A stretch of 37,141 nucleotides of DNA from a virus. Below the pieces are notes generated by a model that searched no databases, was not told where the DNA came from, and worked only from the letters and a program-made list of their open reading frames with translations. Below, in pieces: positions 12,096 to 21,600 of this stretch. The translations under genes were made by a program, and so were the position numbers. Location of the stretch: positions 1 to 37,141 of IMG/VR virus record IMGVR_UViG_3300032173_000017; one strand, written 5' to 3'. Positions within the stretch are counted from its first letter, which is position 1, and each line of letters begins with the position of its first letter.

Positions 12096-12636
12096 GTCTT
12101 TCGACGCGAAACACCCGCACGCCGGGGATGTTGGACTCGGACTGATATCGCTTGACATGCTTGCGGATTTTGGCCTCGTCAGGGCACAGGAATTCGCGCG
12201 GGATCGCCTTCTCGTCCACGATCTCGAAACTCCAGTCCGAGCGGGCGGTGATCCCCTCGATCTTCGGGGCTACGGGGGCGGCTTCGATGACGACCCGCGT
12301 CGTTTCGTCGGCGGCCTTGAGTGCCTCTTGCCGCTTGCGTTCCTGTTCGGACTTCCAGGCCTGCATCCTCGGCCAGAGCAGGGTGATGGCGGCATCAACC
12401 TTGTCCAATTCATTGGACTCGACGCTGCAGATCTCCTTCCAGGTCTTGTAGGCCGACGCCTTCATCGGGGCGAAGTAATTCTTGATCTTGGCCGCCAACT
12501 CCTTCAACCCCGCTACGAGCTGGCCGCAGCGGACGAAGCTCGCCTCGTCCACGACATCGATCTCGGTGGCCGCCTTGACCAGGCTTTGCCGTTCCTCTTC
12601 AAGCTCGTTGGTGTCAAGTTGATAAAGGGCGTTCAT
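12079..12636 (-). CDS. conserved RecT-associated phage protein, 185 aa
   Basis: The N-terminal two-thirds is an extended charged helix (ELEEERQSLVKAATEIDVVD, WKSEQERKRQEALKAADETT), probably coiled coil. The last 60 residues (GITARSDWSFEIVDEKAIPREFLCPDEAKI, IPGVRVF) form a conserved small domain I have seen in phage proteins encoded beside RecT/Bet. Proteins with this ending usually lie between the recombinase and replication genes and have no confirmed activity. ATG 12636 overlaps the RecT stop (ATGA) behind GGAG, so the two proteins are probably made together. A regulatory or recombination-mediator role is an inference from position. Confidence 0.8.
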   Translation of the reverse strand: MNALYQLDTNELEEERQSLVKAATEIDVVDEASFVRCGQLVAGLKELAAKIKNYFAPMKASAYKTWKEICSVESNELDKVDAAITLLWPRMQAWKSEQERKRQEALKAADETTRVVIEAAPVAPKIEGITARSDWSFEIVDEKAIPREFLCPDEAKIRKHVKRYQSESNIPGVRVFRVERLVKVG

Positions 12637-13769
12637 ATCTTCATCTCCTCAAAGTCCGGGCAGGTGTTGTCTGCCCCGGGGTTCTTTGAGCATTCCCCGA
12701 GCCTGGCGCAGGAAAAACATATCTCCTCGACCTGGGTTGTTGGCGTGCCGTCTTCGAGCCTGCCCTGCTTTTTCTCGTCCAATTCGCGTTCGAGTTTGTG
12801 GCGGATAATGTCGCACGACACGTCCTTGACCCACAGGATATTGCGCTTGCCCTTATAGACGACCCCGTTCTTGGTGAAAGTTGTTTCGTGCTGCAACCGG
12901 TTGCCCATGGCTACCAGGTCGCCGTCATAGGCTTGCTTGAGCGTCTCCCAGAGTTTGGCCTGGGCCTCTGTCATCTTGGACGCATCCGGCGACTTCACAA
13001 CGGGTTTGGGCTTGACGTCTGGTTCGGCCTCGCGGGACGCGTGCTCTTCGGCGGCTGACCCTTCCGGGTGAGAGGCGCTTGAGGTGTAGGCGGGGATGCT
13101 TTCGGTTTCGGTCGGCGTCAGCGGCTCCGGCGGGACCACAATCTCAATGGGCTTGCCCATCTCATACTTGGGCAGCTCTTCGGTATTCGGCATTTCTTCC
13201 GGGCTATACATCCCGGCGAACCTCTCCGGGAACGTCTCGCGCAGGGCCTGGACGAGCGGCACCTTGCGGATCATCGTCGCGGGCATCTCGGCCCACGGCC
13301 TCTGCGGAGAGCCGTCCCGGCGCCGCCGCAGGTATTCCTGGAGTGATACTTCGGCGCGGGTCGCATAGGAGCGGGCCTTCCGATACACTTCGGCCCAGCC
13401 GCCGAGCAGGGTTTCACCCGGGCCGACGAACGCGCCGTCGCGATACACCATGTTATTGCCCGCCTTGAGAATGACCCCGGCCCTGAAGCCGTCGAAATCG
13501 GGGCAGGCCTGCGCCCGCTTGAGGAAGGTGTCCTTGCCCACCACGATCGTCGCCGGTTCGCTGGGCGAGTATTTGATGAGATAGGCCTCCCGCAAAAACG
13601 GGTTCAACTGCTGGCTCTGGCACAGCCGCAGGAACATATAGGCTTCCTGCTCGGTCGCCAGCGGGTTGATATATTTGCGGATGATCTCTACCGTCAGCTC
13701 CGGCACAGAGGATCGCTCCTTCTCGATGTCGTCTTTCTCGACGATCATTACCCCCTTTTCGTCAGTCAT
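12633..13769 (-). CDS. RecT/Bet-family single-strand annealing protein
   Basis: I chose ATG 13769 (7 nt after GGAG, overlapping the upstream stop), giving 378 residues. The region from about residue 40 to 200 holds the Bet/RecT hallmarks: LCQSQQLNPFLREAYLIKY, VVGKDTFLKRAQ, then WAEMPATMIRKVPLVQALRETFPE and GMYSPEEMPN. These proteins anneal complementary single strands and work with a 5'-3' exonuclease; the PD-(D/E)XK nuclease at 8828-9406 is the likely partner. After a Pro/Glu-rich linker, the C-terminus adds an unusual cysteine group, Cys351-x2-Cys354-x5-Cys360-x9-Cys370 in EEICFSCARLGECSKNPGAD and what follows, which may bind zinc or an iron-sulfur cluster. Typical Bet proteins lack it. Confidence 0.9.
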   Translation of the reverse strand: MTDEKGVMIVEKDDIEKERSSVPELTVEIIRKYINPLATEQEAYMFLRLCQSQQLNPFLREAYLIKYSPSEPATIVVGKDTFLKRAQACPDFDGFRAGVILKAGNNMVYRDGAFVGPGETLLGGWAEVYRKARSYATRAEVSLQEYLRRRRDGSPQRPWAEMPATMIRKVPLVQALRETFPERFAGMYSPEEMPNTEELPKYEMGKPIEIVVPPEPLTPTETESIPAYTSSASHPEGSAAEEHASREAEPDVKPKPVVKSPDASKMTEAQAKLWETLKQAYDGDLVAMGNRLQHETTFTKNGVVYKGKRNILWVKDVSCDIIRHKLERELDEKKQGRLEDGTPTTQVEEICFSCARLGECSKNPGADNTCPDFEEMKI

Positions 13770-13959
13770 GGGCATTCTCCGTATCCTGAACCTTCTTTGA
13801 GGCTCGGGCAACTTCAGGATAAGTTTGCTCGATCGCCTTGATGATGAGTCCCTGGATGCTTTCGCCGTTCATCACCGCCCGCAGCTTCAGGCCGCGATGC
13901 AGTTTGGCGGGAAGGGCGAAACACATCCGCGCCACACTGTTTGTCGTTGATCTTTTCAT
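13762..13959 (-). CDS. ribbon-helix-helix DNA-binding protein, 65 aa
   Basis: The start of this small protein (RMCFALPAKLHRGLKLRAVM) reads as a beta-strand followed by two helices (NGESIQGLIIKAIEQTY), the layout of CopG/Arc-type ribbon-helix-helix repressors, which bind DNA as dimers through paired strands. It starts at ATG 13959 behind GGAGG, right after a perfect promoter whose leader is only about 11 nt. Autoregulation of that promoter is a natural possibility. The stop overlaps the RecT gene start. Confidence 0.82.
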   Translation of the reverse strand: MKRSTTNSVARMCFALPAKLHRGLKLRAVMNGESIQGLIIKAIEQTYPEVARASKKVQDTENAHD

Positions 13960-13976
13960 CTTTAACCTCCGAAGGC

Positions 13977-14004
13977 ATTATACACCTTTCTATATTAATG
14001 TCAA
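13977..14004 (-). promoter_or_regulatory. consensus sigma-70 promoter (TTGACA-16-TATAAT)
   Basis: TTGACA (14004-13999) and TATAAT (13982-13977) are both perfect, with a 16-bp spacer, on the minus strand. Transcription would start near 13970, leaving about 11 nt before ATG 13959 with the GGAGG site inside. It begins the RHH-RecT-associated transcript. Confidence 0.93.
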
Positions 14005-14139
14005 GACAGACAAGAAATTATTTTGGAAAAGTAAAAATCATATGGGGGAAATCTGTGGAAATCTCGCCTACGGGCCTCTGGCGGGCCAAAAACGGCAAAT
14101 TCATCCCAACATCAGGGTAGCCCAATGCTGGACAGTCTG

Positions 14140-14151
14140 GGACACGTGTCC
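14140..14151. promoter_or_regulatory. 12-bp perfect palindrome GGACACGTGTCC, possible operator
   Basis: It lies in the 237-bp gene-free stretch 13960-14196, upstream of the promoter at 13977-14004. A perfect palindrome of this length is suited to a dimeric DNA-binding protein, and an RHH protein is encoded immediately downstream. Nearby, GGAAATCT occurs twice (about 14046-14063). I see no gene in this stretch. Confidence 0.35.
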
Positions 14152-14180
14152 GCCTGTGTTTTCGCGCCCAGCAACGAGCG

Positions 14181-14198
14181 AGCCCGGGAATCCGGGCT
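14181..14198 (-). terminator. stem-loop AGCCCGG-ATTC-CCGGGCT at the end of the late genes
   Basis: A 7-bp perfect stem with a 4-nt loop contains the stop codon of the 14197 gene. No T-run follows on the minus strand, so if it terminates the late transcript it does so weakly, or with Rho. It lies at the junction between the lysis module and the early promoter. Confidence 0.35.
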
Positions 14199-14727
14199 AT
14201 TCTTCAATTATCCGCAGGCCGCATATGCGGCAAACCTTAATGATCTTCCAATCGTGCTCCGTGCACTTGTCGCTTGGTATCTTGCCGCGCAGTTCCCGCA
14301 CTTCATCGGTGAACGCCTGCGGCGGCAACTCAACGGCCTTTTCGATGAGCAGGGCCCTGCCGTCATTGTTGGCGATGCGGGCCATCGGCAGCAACTGCAC
14401 GAGCCGCGTGTATCCCGCCGCCGCCAATTTGTCCGCGTCCTGGCCGTCATAGACTTTCCACAATGATATGAGGTTGTGGGCGGTGCTGTGCTTCAGCCCG
14501 AATTCCGAGGCGAAGTAATCGGCTTCGCGCTCGTAGCCCAGGATCCTATAGTCGCGCTTCTGGACGGCCAGGGCCAGCAGCCGCCCGGCCTCGAAGAACC
14601 AAAGCGTGGCCGCGCCGAAGGCGCGTTTGATTTGCTCGCGCCTTTCGTGGGCCTCCTCCACCTCGCTTTTCTTCATCTGCACGTCATAGGGAGCCAAGTC
14701 TTCCGTCAAGGAACACCATCCTTTCAT
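14197..14727 (-). CDS. HTH/zinc-ribbon regulator-like protein, about 176 aa
   Basis: The start is uncertain. I give ATG 14727, which overlaps the lysozyme gene end by 44 bases; TTG 14709 with AAGGATGG upstream, or ATG 14676, are alternatives. A charged helix (EEAHERREQIKRAFGAATLW) leads to EADYFASEFGLKHSTAHNLI, an HTH-like motif related to those of DUF3102/ParB-like phage proteins, and the C-terminus CTEHDWKIIKVCRICGLRII contains two cysteine/histidine pairs (Cys-x4-His... Cys-x2-Cys), a possible zinc ribbon. A DNA-binding regulator is likely, but the family is not certain. It is the last gene before the gene-free gap. Confidence 0.7.
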   Translation of the reverse strand: MKGWCSLTEDLAPYDVQMKKSEVEEAHERREQIKRAFGAATLWFFEAGRLLALAVQKRDYRILGYEREADYFASEFGLKHSTAHNLISLWKVYDGQDADKLAAAGYTRLVQLLPMARIANNDGRALLIEKAVELPPQAFTDEVRELRGKIPSDKCTEHDWKIIKVCRICGLRIIEE

Positions 14728-15136
14728 TGTGTCTGCGCCGGACAAGTCCCGGCAGTTTCCGCCCGCCCGCGAATACCCATCGCAGGAATTGGCCTCCGAC
14801 CTCTTCGCGGTCTTCATCCCTGTTCAGCATCTGCCGGAGCGTGCTGCACTGAAGCGCCCCGCTGCCCAGGTTGAACGTGAACGAGATGAGCGCTGCCCGC
14901 TCGTTCTCCGTGAGCGGTATCCAAATCAGTCTGCTCACGGCGCGGTCGGCCCGCTCTGCGTCTTTGAGGAGCAAAAGCTCCGCCTCATTAGGAGAGATTT
15001 CCTGGTATTTATCCTTTTCCAAAGGAGAGATCACGTGCCCATAGCCGACGGTCAGATAGCCCGCCGGGCATATATAGGGCTTCAGCCGAAGCCCCTCGAA
15101 CGCCTTGATGAGCGTGAGCGCCGCTTCTGGGAGCAT
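14684..15136 (-). CDS. endolysin, phage lysozyme (GH24-like, E-C-T type)
   Basis: The 150-residue protein begins at ATG 15136, coupled to the holin gene (TAATG); a longer frame reads through the holin gene and is not used. Catalytic Glu14 (AFEGLRLKPY), then Cys23 and Thr29 (CPAGYLTVGYGH) reproduce the E-x8-C-x5-T triad of a subset of phage lysozymes that have Cys in place of the T4 lysozyme Asp20. LTENERAALISFTFNLG and GLVRRRHNERMVF are the usual second-domain motifs. The enzyme cuts the peptidoglycan glycan chain. No signal peptide or SAR sequence is present, so export should depend on the holin encoded just before it. Confidence 0.95.
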   Translation of the reverse strand: MLPEAALTLIKAFEGLRLKPYICPAGYLTVGYGHVISPLEKDKYQEISPNEAELLLLKDAERADRAVSRLIWIPLTENERAALISFTFNLGSGALQCSTLRQMLNRDEDREEVGGQFLRWVFAGGRKLPGLVRRRHNERMVFLDGRLGSL

Positions 15137-15630
15137 TACTTCAACTTGTTGTTGGCCCGCAGGATCTGTCGGCCGCCGAACCAGAACACGATGACCATCG
15201 AAACGAAGCCGGCGTCCGTTTCCGTCCATACCTTGACGATGGCCTGATACAGGTCGCCGCCTGCCGCCATCGCCAACTTCACCTGCGCCTTCTTGACGAA
15301 CAAGTAGGCGAAGATGAGCAAATAGGTGATGGTCGGCCGGACGGTGGAGTTGTAGGCGTAGACGAGGTTCGTGAGCAGAACTGCCCACCACTTGCCCTCG
15401 GTCTTCGGCTCAAGAACGGGTGCGAAAGCGTAGGCCCCGACGTCGGCCGTGGCCGCGCCGGACGCCTCGATCGCCTGCAACTGCTGCGCCGACATCTCTT
15501 TCTGGGCCTCCATCTGCAGTTTAGCCATCTCAAGTTCGTGCTTTTGGTCTTGTTTGCTCTTTTTGACTTTGAGCAATTCCGGCAGGAAAGCTCCCGCCAA
15601 ACCGATAAGCGCTCCTATGACTTGAAGCAT
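15136..15630 (-). CDS. holin, 3TM family (GTA-type)
   Basis: ATG 15630 sits 4 nt after AGGAGG, and a longer frame lacks support, so the protein is 164 residues. A hydrophobic N-terminus (MLQVIGALIGLAGAFLPELL) is followed by a charged helix (KSKQDQKHELEMAKLQMEAQ), then a hydrophobic core (WWAVLLTNLVYAYNS, TVRPTITYLLIFAYLFV, FVSMVIVFWFGG), matching the 3TM holin family, where the RP motif precedes the second helix. It makes pores through which the lysozyme escapes. The overlap with the lysozyme gene (TAATG) makes the lysis cassette. Confidence 0.85.
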   Translation of the reverse strand: MLQVIGALIGLAGAFLPELLKVKKSKQDQKHELEMAKLQMEAQKEMSAQQLQAIEASGAATADVGAYAFAPVLEPKTEGKWWAVLLTNLVYAYNSTVRPTITYLLIFAYLFVKKAQVKLAMAAGGDLYQAIVKVWTETDAGFVSMVIVFWFGGRQILRANNKLK

Positions 15631-15647
15631 AACGCCTCCTTGAGGGT

Positions 15648-18600
15648 TTATTTTTCCGGCAGGTTCTCGAATCTGACCTTGCCTTTGATCTCGTCCTGCA
15701 CCCACCGCAGGGTGTCGGCAGGACTGATAGTGTATTGCTTGTAGTTCTTCATTGCAACGCTCTCGGGTATCGGAGAAGCGCTGGTCATATAGGCGATGGT
15801 CAGGGCCTCATGAACCTCGGCGTTGTGGCGGGCGATCCGCTTGATGAGGGGGTCGCCCAGGGCTTTATACAGGGCAGGCACGTCGCCGCGCGCAGCGGCC
15901 ATGAGCAGCAGGCGGCCCTCCGTCGTGTCCATGTTCCTGCGGATCTCCCCGTAGGCCCGCTGCTGCAAGTCCTCATACCGGCCCACGATCTGCTTCTGCA
16001 TGTTCCGGATCTCATACTGCTCCTTGAGTCGGGCAGGCGTGAAGCCTAACCGCTTGCCCCGTATCTCGGCGTCGGTGAACTTAATGTAAAGGTCTTTTTG
16101 AACTTCCTTGCCTTCCTTGCGCCACAATTCTGCGGTCAGGTAGTTGCTCAAGGGCCGGATCGGGATCTGGGCAAATGCCTCGGCGAACCGTTTCCGCTGG
16201 ATGAGTTTCTGGGCGGTCGCCAGCCGTTCGCCCATGCCGTAGGCCGGACCCGCAAGCTGGCCGAGCGGGTCGAAGCCGGGCGACATTATCGTTCCCAGGT
16301 CGAGCATATCGGTCAGGTCGAGCTTGGCCCAGCCGCCGACGCCGTAGGATAAGAACTGCGCCATCGCTTCGGCCATCGGGTTTTCGGATGCCCGGCCTTT
16401 CATCAGTTCATATTCCGGGTCTTTCTTGAAGAGCGCCCTGGCAACGGCGCGCACGAGCGGCCACATCAATACACCCATCGGCACGAGTCTTTTCACTCCG
16501 AGAAACAGGGCCCTGCTCGTCATCATCCGTATTTTCGCCTTTGGTGTGCCCCGGGCCATTATGTCGGCAAATTCGTGCAAATAATTGAGATGCGTGGCCT
16601 TGAACAGGTAGGCGACCTTCACCAACCCACGAACCGAACCGGCCTGTGCTACCAACTCCGGGATGTTCGTCTTGCCGTAGGTGTAGGTTGAATACTCGAC
16701 GGCGTCCTTCATAGACTCATAAATATCAAGCGGCGAAGTCAGTTTGTCAAACCGGGTCGCCAGGATGTATCCGGCACAGGCGGCATGGAGCTTGTTCCAG
16801 AACTCCGTGCCGATGGCTACGAAGTGGAGCGCATCCAATATATTGCGGGCCCGGTCGCGCCCAGGGCCCAGCAGGGACTGCATGTATTGCCCGCTGACAA
16901 CCTTCTCGGTGATGGCCTTATCCAGCAGCATGGCCAGGGTCGGGTCAATCGTGGCGTGCTGGCCCTTAACCCGGGTGGCCAGATATCTGAAGGCATCCAT
17001 CATAGACTTGCTATACACAAAGTCCATAAATTGTTTACCTACATGATTTCCGATATACGGCCAGAGTGTGAACACGTTCTGCAGCACCTGCTGCAGGGCG
17101 AAGGTCGCGGACAGGGCCAGGGTCGCAAGCGAGATGCCCTGCCGGACGTGGACAAAATCCTTGCTGGAGCCGTAGATCGAATTCTCCAGGAAGTGGTTGT
17201 AATAGATACTCGCCTCCGGGTTTTTCTTGACGTCTATCTGGGCGATCCAGGGATTCGCTTGGTAGCGGGCGCGGGCCGAAGCGAGGCGGCGGGTGGTGGC
17301 CTCGACAAACGATTCGAGGCTTAACATCATGTCGTCGAAATCCACCTTGTAGCCCGGGACCCAGCGACGCTGCATGAAGTGCTTGTCCAGCGGCGAGCGC
17401 ATTTTGAGGAGCTTTATCATCATCTGGACATTCGGGTCTCCACGGTCGGCGCCGGCCTGCTCCACCAGATTCTCCAGGTCCCATGTGGACATCCTGTGGA
17501 AGCGATCCCAGAAGCCGGGCGGCAGCGTCTCGCGCCTGTAAACCTGCGCGTCCTTGTAGCCCATCTTCCGTATCAATTCAGCCACCTTGTTGGCTTCGGT
17601 GACGCTGGTGAACGCCGAGTAGAACGACTCATGTGCCACGCCCAGCCCCGCCCTCGGCTCGATCAGGGCCACCTCACCCGGCGACATCTCCTCTTTGGTG
17701 GCCCAAACGATCCAGGGGCCGTGGCGCTCAATGGGGAAATAGCCGCCCAGCTTTTCAAGGGCTTCGTCAATCCTGGCGTCTATTGCCTGTTTCGTAGGCT
17801 CGTCGGAACGATAGTAGTCAGACTGAAGCCGTAGCCGCTCGCGGATACGCTCCTTCGAGGCGTTGATGGCGTCCACGATCCTCTGGTAAACCTCAATCTC
17901 TTGAGGCGCCAGGCCGAAATTAGTTCGAAGCTGATCGGCACTCAAATACTTCTGGACTTCTTGCCTGTTGCCGTGGTCGAGGGCGTGGGCGATCTTATTC
18001 TTGGAGTCCCGAGGCAGGGAGTGAAGCTCCCGCAGGTTCAGGTTTTCCAGTGCCCCTGCGAGCGCGCCGTTGTAGAAGTAGATGAGATTGTCCTGAACGG
18101 CCCGGAATATCTTCCTGCCAGCGGGGTTCTTCATGAACAGGCCGCTCCACTGCGGCAGGAGGAAGGTATTCGTGGCGGCCCGCCGGATCTTCGTCGCCCA
18201 TAGCCTGCGGCCCGACTTCCCGGCTTCCCCCGGCAGCGGGACGAGATGTGTGACCCTGGCCGCCGCCTCTACGAACGGGTCAAAGAACTCATAAACCGGG
18301 TTGGGGCTCAAGTCTTCCGGCTTGATCTGGAGCTTTGCCGTGACGTCTTGGAGTTGCGGGAACCTGTTCCGCATCGCGTCCGTGAAGTTCGGAGCCAGCT
18401 GCTCGACGGCTTCCGGGTGCAGGGCGTTTGCGGCGAACCACATGGCGAATAGTTCGACCGGCGTCCAGCGATAATTCCGCACATAATCCGGCTGCGCCTG
18501 TATCAATTCGGGTGTTATCTCGCGGAAGAAGCTCGTGACTTCTTTAAGTTCGGCCAGGAAACCGGCCTCCATCTCCGTTCGGTAAGGGATGCCAGCCCGC

Positions 18601-21600
18601 TCGCACAACGTGTTCAGAGACTTTCCCCTGCCAATCTGTAAGATGTCAAAGGCGTGGCCGACCTCATGCGCGAAGGTGGCGACGCTGTTGATCGTGCCGA
18701 GCATGATTTGCGCGCCGCCGGTCAGCAGGCCGTAAACAAACGCGCCGTTGGCTTCCATTCTGGCGTTGATACTGAAATCGGTGCAGCCCAAAGATCTGGC
18801 GAAATCAATGAGATAGCCCTGAACCTTGGACGGGTCGAGGATGAGCCGGCCCATGCTTTCAAGGCCCCCGGCTATGATGTCTCCGAACTTCTTTCCGGTC
18901 TTCCAGACGGTTGTGCCCTTGCCCGCTTTTTCCTGCTTGTAGCGGTCGAGCGAGATGCGGCTCATAAATTCATCAGGAAGAATGACTTGGCCGTTTTCGA
19001 CATATTCGATTACGGCGGCGTGCTCGGCGTCATCCAGCTTGTCCCAATCCAGCCCGTAGAACTCGGCGACTTCCATCGCCCCGATTGTGGGCGGCGTCGG
19101 GTGGTCGCGCGAAGACATCACGCGCTCGAAGTCGGCTTCCTCGGCAGGCGTCCGCTTCTTGACCCGTTTCTTTTTGGTTGTTGGCTCGGCGGCGGGCTTG
19201 CCTTCCTCGGCGGGTGGAGCAATTTCTTTGCCCGATACCGGAATTTGCGGCTCAATGTCTATCTGGTCGTTAGGATAGGCCTGGTTGTAAGCCCTGATTG
19301 ATACGGGCAGGCCGTTCCAGTCCCGGATTTCGTATTTTGCGCCCATCATTATCGCTATGGGTTCTTCTTTCCCGCCTCTTACTTTTTGTCGTATAGTCAT
19401 TCCCTCGCCGTCTGCGGCCGTATAAAACCGCAGGGGTTCTTCCCCGTAGGCCCGGAGAAACGGAATCACGAAGTCGGCCCGCATCACGAAAGGTTGGCCG
19501 GTTGATTTTATCTTGAAGAGGGCGAATTGTTTAGGCACGTTGGTTTCTAATATGGTCGCCTGCCAAGCGTAATGGAACGGATTTTTGGAGATAGTCCAAA
19601 AATCTTCATCCCGTAGGCGGCCAACCCAACCGACGAGTTCCAACTCGTGTTCGGGCTTCATGCGTTCAACGAGACCGACTATGGACTTTTGCTTTATTTC
19701 TTTCTTGTAATTTTCATAGGTAAACTTAATATTATCATGGAGTTTGAATGCTATGTGCCCATCAGTGGCCCAGCCGACATTGCCCTGGGCTTGGTCTTCT
19801 GGGTCTGGGCTAATCATATCCTTGAGCGTAATTTGAGGATATAGTTTTGACAGTAGTTTGCGGCGGATGAAATATCTCAAGAACGAGATCCAGGGCTTCA
19901 TTTTGTGCCCAATGGTCATCGGCCCCCCATAGGGATTCAGCATCAAAAAGACGGCGCCATCAACCGCCATCGCCTTGGCCGTGGTGGGGGGTATTTCATC
20001 GGAGTCTTCCGTCGAGTTGGTGAGGTTAGCGATGGTGCCATTCCTGTCTGCGGCGGGCTTTACTTGATTGACGGTGACGCTGAAATCGGGCATTGACTCA
20101 CGTTCAATTTTTTTGATATTCGCGTCAAATCTCTCTTGCAGGCCATTGAGTATTTTCTTGTTGAGATCAACCAAGGGCCACCGGGCCGGGCCAAGCCACT
20201 CTGTCATGGATAGGAATCCATTGCGGAGCGACCCCAAGTAAGACTCGAATCTTGATGCTTGGGCGCCTTCATAAGCAAGCCCGAGGTTAATGACGGCCTC
20301 GTCGCGCAGGCCCAGCTTGTCGTATAGATACTCGATCTCCTTGGGCGTCAATTTTTCCAGCGGCCCATTTTCACGCTGTTCCTCTGCGAAGAATTCCGGC
20401 AGTAGTTGGAATATGCTTTTCAGGTAGCTTCTGATTTCGTCTTTGATGTCTAACGGGGCGCTCGTCAGCAGGCCTGCCATCTCGTCGATATCTCGGCCAA
20501 ATCGAATGACTGCGTAGAGTTGACCCATCCGGCTTGTAGAAGTCCCTTCCTTAAACGCAGGCGAAAACATTATCCTCTCAAGCACGTCCAGCATGGGGCG
20601 GACAGGCATCGCCGGCATTTCCTTGACCATGTATTGCATCAAGTCGTGCGAGAGACTTTGGAAAAGAGCGCGGCGGTCGTTTAAGCCGGGGGCCACGGTC
20701 TTGACTTCCGGCGGCGTTGCGGGAGAGGACGGTTCCGGCGGCGCTCCGGTCTCCGGCGGCACGGGTTCCGTCCCGGGTTCGGGTTTGGTTTCCGGTTCCG
20801 GCTCCGCTGAAATCTCAATCGGCTCTACGCGCGGTGCGGGCTCTGTCTGCGGTTCGGGAGCTTGCGGTATCGCCGCAGCCGCCGTAGGTTCAGTTGTGGG
20901 TTCAGCGGCCGTGGTCGGCTCCGTGCCTTTTTTGGCCTTTGTCTTCTTCCCGCCTTTCTTTTCAGCGGGCGGCAAGGTATAAATCGTCGTCGAGTCAACG
21001 TCGGGGTTAATTCCGGCCATCCGAACCAGCGTGTCAAGCGGGGCTGGCGAATAAACCGCAGGCGCTCCACGGCTCGTGCGGTAGGGCAGAAGAACCGCCT
21101 TCAGTTCGCCGTTGACTTTTGCAAGAAGTGCAGGATGCGCGGTATTTGTGATGGCCACGCTGAATTCGGCGTCAGGGAACATTCTTTTGATGCCCTGGAC
21201 GCGGAACTGCTCGTAGCCCGTGAAATATACCTTCCCGTCATGCATCGTCCTGAAAATAACTACATTGGGGGCAGCGACTTTTCTGGCCGCCGGAGTTTCC
21301 GGCCGGTATGCTGGCAGCGGATCCTTTGAGACGAGATAGAAACCACCCTGCATGTTGAGATAATAAACGGGGACAGCGGGTTCGCCTGTCATTTTCGAGA
21401 TCGTGGCGATAGCTTCTGCCGTAGGTGCAGATAGTGTCCTGGACGGTCGTGCCCACTTCGGCGGCTCGCCCTTGACATACAATTGCTTATCGGTGAACCA
21501 GGCCCCGTCGGCCGAAAGGGCATAGTTTCCCATCGCGGAGATGTTCCGACTCGAAAAGCCGAATGGGTCGCGCTTTAGCGTGTTGAACAGCCTGACAATG

